Below are positions 1 to 6,208 of a stretch of DNA of 6,295 nt, one piece after another. The DNA comes from Chloroflexota bacterium. GTDB taxonomy: Bacteria; Chloroflexota; Dehalococcoidia; Bin125. The notes under the pieces were generated by a model. That model saw only the letters and a list, made by a program, of their open reading frames with translations. It made no database searches and was not told the origin of the DNA. Position numbers and translations under genes: made by a program. How positions within the stretch are numbered: the first letter of the stretch is position 1; every line of letters starts with the position of its first letter. The stretch covers positions 1 through 6,295 of the forward strand of contig JAPOXB010000097.1 of the NCBI GenBank assembly GCA_026707335.1. The letters run 5' to 3'.

Positions 1-275
1 TCGGCAACCCCTACTCGCACACGAACCCGGACGACGACTTCCTGCCGGAGTACCTGGAATTCCAGGCGCTCATCGACGCGGCGCGGTCGACGTTCGATCC
101 GCAGGCGCGAGACGATCTCTACTGGGACGCGGGCGTGATCTGGTACGAGGAGGCGTACAACATCCCGCTGTTCAACCTCTCGCACCAGCACGGGGCGCGC
201 AAGGACATCACCTACGAGGGCTGGCTGCACTCCGACCCGGGCCTCAATGCCCGCTACCTGGGCGTGAGCACGTAG
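1..275 (+). CDS. ABC transporter substrate-binding protein, family 5 (peptide/oligopeptide type), C-terminal fragment
   Basis: This is the 3' end of a gene that begins left of the window. The first whole codon is at base 3 and the TAG stop is at 273-275, giving 90 visible residues. The stretch DPQARDDLYWDAGVIWYEEA followed by YNIPLFNL matches the usual C-terminal part of SBP_bac_5 proteins, in which a DP..R..LY..A..I..EEAP.IPL pattern lies close to the end. It finishes with a Tyr/Trp-rich segment (ITYEGWLHSDP). Members of this family are periplasmic or lipoprotein receptors that deliver peptides, and sometimes nickel, sugars or opines, to an ABC importer. The ligand cannot be read from this fragment, and the signal peptide and most of the binding site are outside the window. 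No permease or ATPase gene follows, so any other transporter genes must lie upstream. The family call is fairly sure and the substrate is unknown. Confidence 0.82.
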   Translation, partial: GNPYSHTNPDDDFLPEYLEFQALIDAARSTFDPQARDDLYWDAGVIWYEEAYNIPLFNLSHQHGARKDITYEGWLHSDPGLNARYLGVST

Positions 276-276
276 G

Positions 277-295
277 GGTCCGCCGCTTCCGGACC
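277..295 (+). terminator. Possible hairpin terminator after the substrate-binding protein gene
   Basis: GGTCCG (277-282) and CGGACC (290-295) can form a perfect 6-bp GC-rich stem with a 7-base loop, two bases after the stop codon. No T-tract follows, so this is not a classical intrinsic terminator. In DNA this GC-rich a short stem can occur by chance. Confidence 0.25.
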
Positions 296-335
296 GGCGC
301 CCGGCCGGCGGCATCGCGCCCCGGCGCGACCGCGG

Positions 336-376
336 TATAGCCTCGGCATACCGGCGGGATGCCGGGGGCATGCCGG
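336..376 (+). promoter_or_regulatory. Possible promoter/operator region with GGCAT/ATGCC inverted repeats
   Basis: This lies in the 160-bp gap before the carboxyltransferase gene. TATAGC (336-341) is one of the few AT-rich hexamers here and resembles a -10 element, but no convincing -35 stands 16-18 bases upstream. Immediately downstream, CGGCAT (344-349) pairs with ATGCCG (359-364), and GGCATGCC (367-374) is a perfect palindrome, so the GGCAT/ATGCC unit recurs in alternative pairings. This could be a repressor site or a leader hairpin 60-90 bases before the start codon. The rest of 276-435 shows nothing else recognisable. Confidence 0.25.
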
Positions 377-423
377 ACTCGTCCGTTGCCCGTGGCCGGC
401 GCACCGGGCGCTCCGCCCCACCC

Positions 424-430
424 GAAGGGA
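424..430 (+). promoter_or_regulatory. Ribosome binding site that decides the carboxyltransferase start
   Basis: GAAGGGA ends five bases before the ATG at 436. It is a purine-rich Shine-Dalgarno-like tract at correct spacing. It favours the 436 start over the in-frame ATG at 370, which lies inside the upstream inverted repeats and has no such site. Confidence 0.5.
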
Positions 431-435
431 CCCCC

Positions 436-1998
436 ATGACCTGGCAGCGCGAGGTCGATGAACTGCGGCGGCGGCACGCGATGGCCGAGGCGATGGGCGG
501 CCCCGAGGGGGAACAGCGGCAGCGCTCGCGGGGCAAGCTGCTGGTGCGCGAGCGGCTCGACATGCTGGTCGATCCCGGCTCGTTCCAGCAGATGGGCAAG
601 CTGGCCGGGCACGCCGAGTACGACGCCGACGGCAATCTGACGGCGTTCACGCCCGGCAGCCGGCTGCGGGGCGTCGCGAAGATCAACGGGCGCCGCGTCT
701 GGGTGCAGGCGAACGACTTCTCGGTGCGCGGGGCCAGCGGCCACGACGACGACGGCGGCGTGGACATCGGCCACGGCCACCCCGACGCGTTGGAGCTGCG
801 GCTGCCGGCGGTCTTCCTGATCGACACCGCCGGGGGCAGCGTGAACGAGTACAACGAGCTGGGCCGCACCTACATCCCCGACGGCCCCGAGTACTCGGAA
901 AGCATCTCGAACCAGCTCAGCCTGGCGCCGGTGGTTTCGGTCGTGCTGGGGCCGGCGGCGGGCGGGTCGGCGCCGCTGCCGCCGCTGGCCCACTTCAGCG
1001 TGATGGCCAAGGGCACGGGGCAGGTCTTCCCCGGCGGGCCGCCGGTGGTCAAGGCGGCGCTGGGCATCGACATCGACAAGGAGGACCTGGGCGGCTGGCG
1101 CATCCACACGCGCGTGAGCGGCGTGGTCGATAACGCGGCCGAGGACGAGGCCGACGCGATCGAGCAGACCAAGCGCTTCCTGAGCTACCTGCCCGACAAC
1201 GTTTGGCAGATGCCCCCGCGCGGCGACACGTCGGACGACCCGAATCGCCGCGACGAGCGCCTGCTCTCGCTGGTGCCGCGCGACATCCGCCGGGTCTACG
1301 ACCCCTACGTGATGATCGAGGGCGTGTTCGACACCGGGTCGTTCTTCGAGATCGCGCCCGACTACGGGCGCTCGCGGGTGATTGGGCTGGCGCGGGCGCA
1401 CGGCTATCCGATCGGCGTGATCACGAGCAACCCCCGCTACCAGGGCGGCTCGATGAACACGGCGGCGGCCGAGAAGTCGACCCGCCTGGTGCAGCTCTGC
1501 GACACGTTCCACATTCCCGTGGTGATCCTGCTCGACGAGCCGGGCTTCCAGGTGGGCGTCGATTCGGAGAAGCAGGGCGTCGAGCGGGCCGGCGCGCGCC
1601 TGATGCACGCCATGCTGCAGAGCAAGATGCCCTGGGTGTCGATCATCCTGCGGCGGACGTTCGGGCTGGCCGGCGGCATCCAGTACCGGGCGGGGCCGCA
1701 CCTCTACCGGCGCTACGCCTGGGTGTCGGGCCGCTGGGGGTCGATGCACATCGAGGGCGGCACCGACGCCGCCTTCCGCCGCGTCATCGCCGAGGCGCCC
1801 GACCCCGACGCGAAGCGCGCGGAGATCGAGGACGGGCTGCGCCGGCTGACGTCGCCCTTCCGCACGGCCGAGGCCAGCGGCCTGGACCTGATCGACCCGC
1901 GCGAGACTCGGTCGCTGCTGTGCGACTTCGTGGACATGGCGCAGGGCGTGATCAAGACGCAGCTCGGCCCGGGCGTCGGGCCGACGTACCGTCCCTAG
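436..1998 (+). CDS. Acyl-CoA carboxylase carboxyltransferase (beta) subunit, PccB/AccD-like
   Basis: This 520-residue protein belongs to the carboxyltransferase family of propionyl-, acetyl-, methylcrotonyl- and related acyl-CoA carboxylases, which move a carboxyl group from carboxybiotin to an acyl-CoA. Both crotonase-fold halves are present. The N-terminal half has RGKLLVRERLDMLVDPGSF (32-50), an oxyanion-hole-type turn DTAGGSVNE (130-138), GPAAGGSA (172-179) and a GWRIHTRVSGVVDNAAEDE stretch (220-238). The C-terminal half has VVILLDEPGFQVG (362-374), FGLAGG (409-414), YAWVSGRWGSMHIEGG (427-442) and IDPRETRSLL (486-495). Length is normal (about 510-540 residues). The ATG at 436 was chosen for its ribosome site and because the family N-terminus begins here; an ATG at 370 would add 22 low-complexity residues. 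In the C-terminal half, SGRWGSMHIEGG stands where PccB has PTAEIAVMG, so this is a divergent subfamily and the acyl-CoA substrate cannot be assigned. No biotin carboxylase or biotin carrier gene is in the window. It is probably co-transcribed with cysC, five bases downstream. Confidence 0.9.
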   Translation: MTWQREVDELRRRHAMAEAMGGPEGEQRQRSRGKLLVRERLDMLVDPGSFQQMGKLAGHAEYDADGNLTAFTPGSRLRGVAKINGRRVWVQANDFSVRGASGHDDDGGVDIGHGHPDALELRLPAVFLIDTAGGSVNEYNELGRTYIPDGPEYSESISNQLSLAPVVSVVLGPAAGGSAPLPPLAHFSVMAKGTGQVFPGGPPVVKAALGIDIDKEDLGGWRIHTRVSGVVDNAAEDEADAIEQTKRFLSYLPDNVWQMPPRGDTSDDPNRRDERLLSLVPRDIRRVYDPYVMIEGVFDTGSFFEIAPDYGRSRVIGLARAHGYPIGVITSNPRYQGGSMNTAAAEKSTRLVQLCDTFHIPVVILLDEPGFQVGVDSEKQGVERAGARLMHAMLQSKMPWVSIILRRTFGLAGGIQYRAGPHLYRRYAWVSGRWGSMHIEGGTDAAFRRVIAEAPDPDAKRAEIEDGLRRLTSPFRTAEASGLDLIDPRETRSLLCDFVDMAQGVIKTQLGPGVGPTYRP

Positions 1999-2003
1999 CG
2001 ATC

Positions 2004-2585
2004 GTGGGCGACGGCGACCTCACCTGGCAGGACTTCGACATCGGCGGCGAGACGCGCGCCGCGCTGAAGGGGCAGCGCGCCTGCTGCCTGTGGCTGACCG
2101 GCCTGCCCGCGTCGGGCAAGACGACGCTGGCCAACCTGCTCGAACGGCGGCTCGTCGCCGAGGGGCGGCACACCTATCCGCTCGACGGGGACAACGTGCG
2201 CCACGGGCTCAACCGGGACCTCGGCTTCAGCGAGGCCGACCGGGTGGAGAACATCCGCCGGGTGGCCGAGGTCGCGCGGCTCATGGTCGACGCGGGGCTG
2301 ATCGTGATCGTGTCGTTGATCAGCCCCTTCCGGTCGGAGCGCGACGCCGCGCGGCGTCTGTTCGCGCCCGGCGACTTCAAGGAGATCTTCGTCGACGCGT
2401 CGGTCGAGACGTGCGCCGCGCGCGACCCGAAGGGCCTCTACGCCAGGGCCGCGCGGGGCGAGATCCGCAACTTCACCGGCGTCGACAGCCCCTATGAGCG
2501 GCCCGAACACCCCGACCTGCGCCTGGACACGGAGACGCGGTCGCCCGAGGAGTGCGTCGAACTGGTGATGCGCACGCTACTGTGA
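2004..2585 (+). CDS. cysC: Adenylyl-sulfate kinase (APS kinase)
   Basis: This 193-residue cytoplasmic enzyme phosphorylates the 3' hydroxyl of adenosine 5'-phosphosulfate with ATP to give PAPS, the sulfuryl donor of sulfotransferases and a substrate of assimilatory PAPS reductase. The Walker A loop is GLPASGKTT (33-41). DGDNVRHGLNRDLGF (61-75) and the ENIRRVAEVA helix (82-91) bind APS. SLISPFR (104-110) contains Ser107, equivalent to the serine phosphorylated in E. coli CysC. ARDPKGLYARAARGEIRNFT (139-158) and GVDSPYE (159-165) are the lid and C-terminal family motifs. Length is close to the usual 195-205 residues and no key residue is missing. The start is GTG at 2004, five bases after the carboxyltransferase stop. 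The frame stays open far upstream, but that sequence is the shadow of the preceding gene. The ribosome site is weak, suggesting translational coupling. No cysD, cysN or sat gene is visible. The nearest functional partner is the sulfotransferase on the opposite strand at 3611-4924. Confidence 0.93.
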   Translation: MGDGDLTWQDFDIGGETRAALKGQRACCLWLTGLPASGKTTLANLLERRLVAEGRHTYPLDGDNVRHGLNRDLGFSEADRVENIRRVAEVARLMVDAGLIVIVSLISPFRSERDAARRLFAPGDFKEIFVDASVETCAARDPKGLYARAARGEIRNFTGVDSPYERPEHPDLRLDTETRSPEECVELVMRTLL

Positions 2586-2600
2586 GGGGCGCGTCGTCCG

Positions 2601-3614
2601 CTACGGCGGCGGCCGCCGATGCTTCGCCAGCAGGTCCGCGCTCGCCTGCCACAGGCGGGCGCCGGCGTCCTCGTCCATGGCGAGCGGCGACGGCGGCTTC
2701 TCCTGCATGAGGTGCAGGTAGACGCCGCTGCGACGGCCCATGTCCTCGGCGCAGCAGGCATGGATGACCGGCGCGGCGGCCTTGGCGGGCGCCGCGAAGC
2801 ACAGGCGCATGATCGGCGATAGCAGCGGCTTCAGGAGCAGCGGCGCCTCCCGCGCGAGGTTCGAGTTGACTGCCCCCGGGCAGAGGCTATGCACCGCGGC
2901 CCGCACCTCGCCGCCGGGGTTCAGCCGGCGGCTCAACTCCTGCGCGTAGGTGCACATGTGCAGCTTGCTCGCCCCGTAGGCCTTCAGGCCGTCGCGCAGG
3001 CCGTAGTCCACGAAGGCGCCGAAGTCGTCGAAGTCGATGGGGGCGGCGGAGCGATGCGCCTCCGACGCGACGAAGACGATCCGGGGCGCTTCCCTGGCGC
3101 CGCCGGACGGCCGCAGCGTGCCGTCGCGCAGCAGCCGGTCGATCAGCAGCCGGTTGGCCAGGAAGTGCACGGCGAACATCAACTCGTAGCCCTGGCGCGA
3201 GCGGCGCGCGGACCGTGGCATCAGGCCGGCGTTCAGCACCGCGACGTCCACCCGGCCGGCGCCGCGCCGGAGGTCGTCGCAGAGGGCGTGCACGGAGTCG
3301 AGGTCGGCGAGGTCGACCCGCAGCATCTCGACCGTGTCGGAGCCGGACAGCCGCGCGACGTCCTGGCCGGCCTCGGGATGGCCGCCGCGGCAGGCCATGA
3401 GGACGCGCCCGCCGCGACGCGCCAGGTCGATCGCCACCGCCTTGCCCAGCCCGCTGTTGGCCCCCGTGACGAGGCAGACCTTGCCGTCGATGCGGACGCC
3501 CTCCGGGACGGGGCGCAGCGTCGGCCGCTGCGACAGCCGATCGGCGATCGCGCCGCTCACCGCGCCGATGATCGAGTTGCGTTTCGCCGTCGCCATGGCG
3601 CGCCCGCCCGTCAC
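2601..3614 (-). CDS. Short-chain dehydrogenase/reductase, retinol dehydrogenase/WWOX-like
   Basis: This 337-residue classical SDR is a Rossmann-fold NAD(P)-dependent oxidoreductase acting on an alcohol or ketone. The cofactor loop is TGANSGLG (50-57). Arg76 in MACRG follows the second strand, which usually indicates NADP(H) preference. DLADLDSV (101-108) carries the adenine-site Asp101, and LNAGLMP (127-133) holds the structural NAG. The catalytic residues are Ser184 (FVASEAHR), Tyr213 and Lys217 (YGASK). LCPGAVNSNLAR (244-255) is the post-active-site PG motif. The overall pattern resembles the retinol dehydrogenase/WW-domain oxidoreductase branch, which often acts on lipophilic alcohols; the true substrate is unknown. 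The GTG at 3614 overlaps the sulfotransferase stop by four bases (GTGA), implying translational coupling. The ATG at 3596 (331 residues) is an equally possible start, because neither has a clear Shine-Dalgarno site. It is the last gene of the minus-strand operon and ends 15 bp from the end of convergent cysC, with no evident terminator between them. Confidence 0.9.
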   Translation of the reverse strand: MTGGRAMATAKRNSIIGAVSGAIADRLSQRPTLRPVPEGVRIDGKVCLVTGANSGLGKAVAIDLARRGGRVLMACRGGHPEAGQDVARLSGSDTVEMLRVDLADLDSVHALCDDLRRGAGRVDVAVLNAGLMPRSARRSRQGYELMFAVHFLANRLLIDRLLRDGTLRPSGGAREAPRIVFVASEAHRSAAPIDFDDFGAFVDYGLRDGLKAYGASKLHMCTYAQELSRRLNPGGEVRAAVHSLCPGAVNSNLAREAPLLLKPLLSPIMRLCFAAPAKAAAPVIHACCAEDMGRRSGVYLHLMQEKPPSPLAMDEDAGARLWQASADLLAKHRRPPP

Positions 3615-4924
3615 CCGCGCGAGCGCGGGGCCGCCGCCAACCCGGCGGCCTCGTCGGGGATGCGGTACTGCTGCCGGTAGAAGTCGCAGGCCGCGTCGAT
3701 GGTCGCGTCGTCGAGACCGAAGCTGGCCGGCGCGTAGACGTGCCGCCCATGGCGATCCTTCACGTCGCGTGCCGAGACGGCCGCGGCGGCGGTCGCGGCC
3801 TCCTCGCTGAACTCGATCCCGGCCGCGTCGTAGACCCGCCGCAGCTCGCCGAGCGGGTCGGCGAGCAGGTCGTAGTACGAGACATCGACGAAGACCGCGT
3901 CGCCGGCGTCGCGCCGCACCTGCATCGAGCGCTCCATCATGCGGCGGGTCTTGCGCATCCAGCGCCTGCCGATCTCCTCCGGGTCGACGTGGTCGCTCAG
4001 GATGCCGCGCGCGTGGGCCACCATGCTGCAGAACGACGGGATCGACACCTTCGGGTCGCGGTGCGTCTGGACGATGCGCACGTCGGGCATGACCTCGAGG
4101 ATGACGTCGAGGTGCTCCATGTGATGGGGCGTCTTCAGCACCCAGGCGGCGCCCGGCCGCTGCGAGTGCAGGATGCGCAGCAGCGTGAGCAGGTCCTCGT
4201 AGGACCGGGTGTGGTCCCGCCCTTCAAGCCAGGCCGCGTAGCCCGGCACGTGCATCGCCGCCTCCGGCGACTGGCTCATGAAGGACACATCGAGCAGCAG
4301 GACGTCCTCCTCCGGGGCGTCGTAGGCGATGGGGTGGATGGTCTGGAAGTCGGGCGCGAGGAAGCGGAGCGCCCGCGCCGCAAGCTTGCCCTGCCACGTC
4401 CGGCGGCTGCGATCGCGGCGCCCGAGGCGCCACCGCGCGAAGCGACCGCCCGCGCCGTCGACTCGCAGCGGGACCGGATTGAGCGCCTCCCACGATCGCA
4501 GGGCGCGGATGCGGGGGTCCGCGGCGATCAGCCGATGCAGGGCCGTCGTCGCGGTGCGCTGCAAGCCAGCGATGAGGATGATCGGCCCGAGGTCGATGTC
4601 GCGGATCTCGGGGTGCTCCCGCAGGAGACGCTCGACGCGCAGCCGGGTCGACAGCGCCGCCACCATCCGCGAGCGCTGGATCCGCGCGCCCACCGGGGTC
4701 AGCCGCGCCTCGGCGTTGATCGATTCGACGAGCACGCCGAGGGGCTCCCGGAACCACTCGTCGCCGAAGTCGCAGAGCCCGGTCTTGCGTCTGGCCGCCG
4801 CGATCATCTGGTCGGCGTCCAGGGCGTCGTCGCGGCCGAGGCGCCGCGCAAGCCGGCCCGCCCGGTTGAGGCACGCGACCGGCAGGGGGCGGTAGGGCCT
4901 GGCGTAGTCGGTCGAGGTCTCCAC
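3611..4924 (-). CDS. PAPS-dependent sulfotransferase family protein (Sulfotransfer_3-like)
   Basis: This 437-residue protein would transfer the sulfuryl group of PAPS to a hydroxyl or amine on an acceptor. The 5'-phosphosulfate loop is LIAGLQRTATTALHR (117-131), the equivalent of the family's PRTGTT-type loop but with Ala125 in place of Gly. The 3'-phosphate site is THRDPKVSIPS (287-297), with Arg289 and Ser297 at the canonical eight-residue spacing. WVLKTPHHMEHLD (261-273) supplies Lys264 and His267/His268, candidates for the catalytic Lys/His pair of sulfotransferases. HPIAYDAPEEDVLLLD (197-212) and VPGYAAWLEG (226-235) are typical of the large bacterial branch found in actinobacteria and proteobacteria. 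No signal peptide or membrane segment is visible, so it is probably cytoplasmic. The start is GTG at 4924, preceded by a GGGGA tract about five bases upstream. It lies 33 bp after the DUF1214 gene and overlaps the SDR start by four bases. The acceptor is unknown; some proteins with this fold act on lipids, sterols or glycans. Confidence 0.88.
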   Translation of the reverse strand: METSTDYARPYRPLPVACLNRAGRLARRLGRDDALDADQMIAAARRKTGLCDFGDEWFREPLGVLVESINAEARLTPVGARIQRSRMVAALSTRLRVERLLREHPEIRDIDLGPIILIAGLQRTATTALHRLIAADPRIRALRSWEALNPVPLRVDGAGGRFARWRLGRRDRSRRTWQGKLAARALRFLAPDFQTIHPIAYDAPEEDVLLLDVSFMSQSPEAAMHVPGYAAWLEGRDHTRSYEDLLTLLRILHSQRPGAAWVLKTPHHMEHLDVILEVMPDVRIVQTHRDPKVSIPSFCSMVAHARGILSDHVDPEEIGRRWMRKTRRMMERSMQVRRDAGDAVFVDVSYYDLLADPLGELRRVYDAAGIEFSEEAATAAAAVSARDVKDRHGRHVYAPASFGLDDATIDAACDFYRQQYRIPDEAAGLAAAPRSRG

Positions 4925-4957
4925 CGGGATCCCCGTCCCCTCGTCGTGCGAGCCCCG

Positions 4958-6154
4958 CTACGGCCCGCGCAGCGCGGCCAGCTCCGAGAACTTGACCAGC
5001 CGCGTCCGCGGCTGCGGATGTTCCGCCGCCTTGATCCAGCGAAAACACATCGTGCCCGAGGTGTGACCGGCGGTCTCGAGCCAGTTCGGCAGCCCCGGAT
5101 CCCGGTGGGCGACCACGAGCCGGATCGAGCCGTCGTCCTCGTAGTGCGCCAGATGCTTGTTGGTGTGGATGGTGTGATAGCGGTAGTCGAGCGACTCCAT
5201 CCAGTAGTTGTTCAACTGGAAGTTCCAGTGCTCGCACTCGGGCGGCGTCGCCTCGATGAGGAGCGCCTCGTCCTCGGCCACGGCCCAGTGACTGTGGTAG
5301 TAGGCGATGTTGGGGTCGCCGCCGGCCGCGAGCGACACGTCGGGGTCGAACATGGGCAGCGCGTTCGAGTGCTGCTGGAAGCCGCGCGCCCACTTGGCGA
5401 ACAGCAGCGAGGCGCCCGCCACCAGCGTGCCGGCCGACCGCAGGCCGGCGTCGAGCTCCTCCGGCGTCAGGGGACGCGGGCGCTTCTCGTCGTCCGGGCA
5501 GTCGATCCGCTCGATGTGCAGCTCGGCCGGGACTTCGCTCACCCGGTCGAGGAAGGTCTGCCGCACGATCAGCGTGCCGCTCTCGGGCGTCATCGGCAGC
5601 CAGTTCCCCTCCCGGCGCCGGCTGCTGACGATCAGCTCGAAGCGGCCGTCGTCGCCGATGTCCAGCTCGCCCGCCTCGACGTAGCCGGTGGGGGGCATCC
5701 CCCGGCCCTGCCCGTAGTGCCCGGCCTGCGTGCCGAAGCCGAGGTACTTGACGCTGTTGCGCCGGCCGGAGATGCGGTACTCGAAGTCGCCGCGGATGGC
5801 GGCCGTCTGGTAGTAGTTGTCGGGGTTGTCGCTGCCCAGCTTGACCGTCTCGTGGGCGACGCGGTGCAGGACGGGCGCCCGCGGGTCGGCGTGCTCGACG
5901 AACGCCATCAGCCCGCCGCGGGCCAGGCGGCTGAGGTAGCGGTAGCCCTCGGCCTGATTGAACGGGTCCTGGGGCGCGCCGGGGAAGGTGAGCGCGGCCC
6001 CGGCGGCCTTCAGCGTGTCGCAGAATTCGTCCCAGGCCCGGCCGCTCACGACGCGCCGCGCCGCGGCGTCGGCGGGCGTCCGGCCCCGCAGCCTCAGCGT
6101 CAGCAGCGAGATGCGGCGGAAGAGCGCGAGCAGCCGGATGGCGAGCATCATCAT
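4958..6154 (-). CDS. DUF1214 domain-containing protein
   Basis: This 398-residue protein has no established reaction. The N-terminal part has WDEFCDTLKAAG (41-52) and the marker PFNQAEGYRYLSRL (64-77), both typical of DUF1214 (often paired with DUF1254) proteins. The C-terminal DUF1214 region runs from about residue 283 to 375: AYYHSHWAVAEDEALLIEA (284-302), HWNFQLNNYWMESLDYR (309-325), then DDGSIRLVVAHRDPGLPNWL (340-359). The N-terminus (MMMLAIRLLALFRR) is basic and amphipathic; it is too interrupted by arginines for a clear transmembrane helix or signal peptide. The start is taken as the first of three consecutive ATG codons (6154, 6151, 6148). An in-frame GTG at 6214 would add 20 Arg/Thr-rich residues reaching into the intergenic repeat, which is unlikely. 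There is no strong ribosome site. It is the first gene of the minus-strand operon, 33 bp before the sulfotransferase. Proteins of this family often sit near lipid, steroid or xenobiotic metabolism genes, but that is only a contextual hint. Confidence 0.85.
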   Translation of the reverse strand: MMMLAIRLLALFRRISLLTLRLRGRTPADAAARRVVSGRAWDEFCDTLKAAGAALTFPGAPQDPFNQAEGYRYLSRLARGGLMAFVEHADPRAPVLHRVAHETVKLGSDNPDNYYQTAAIRGDFEYRISGRRNSVKYLGFGTQAGHYGQGRGMPPTGYVEAGELDIGDDGRFELIVSSRRREGNWLPMTPESGTLIVRQTFLDRVSEVPAELHIERIDCPDDEKRPRPLTPEELDAGLRSAGTLVAGASLLFAKWARGFQQHSNALPMFDPDVSLAAGGDPNIAYYHSHWAVAEDEALLIEATPPECEHWNFQLNNYWMESLDYRYHTIHTNKHLAHYEDDGSIRLVVAHRDPGLPNWLETAGHTSGTMCFRWIKAAEHPQPRTRLVKFSELAALRGP

Positions 6155-6208
6155 CGTGCGCCCATTCTGGCAGCGTCGGCGTGTTGCGGCTCGCGTCTGG
6201 GCGGGCGA

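Noticed and set aside
370..435. An earlier ATG start for the carboxyltransferase
   Set aside because: It lies within the inverted-repeat cluster, lacks a ribosome site and adds low-complexity residues. The ATG at 436 has GAAGGGA at good spacing.
244..1749. A 501-codon open frame on the minus strand opposite the carboxyltransferase
   Set aside because: It is an antisense shadow. The composition is Arg/Ala/His-rich, there is no domain, and the plus-strand frame carries a complete enzyme.
1203..2003. An N-terminal extension of about 267 residues on the APS kinase
   Set aside because: The frame is open, but it overlaps the carboxyltransferase in another frame and reads as Arg/Pro/Ala-rich noise. 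The CysC family begins near the GTG at 2004.
2586..2600. A bidirectional terminator between convergent cysC and the SDR gene
   Set aside because: The gap is only 15 bases, with no inverted repeat or T-tract.
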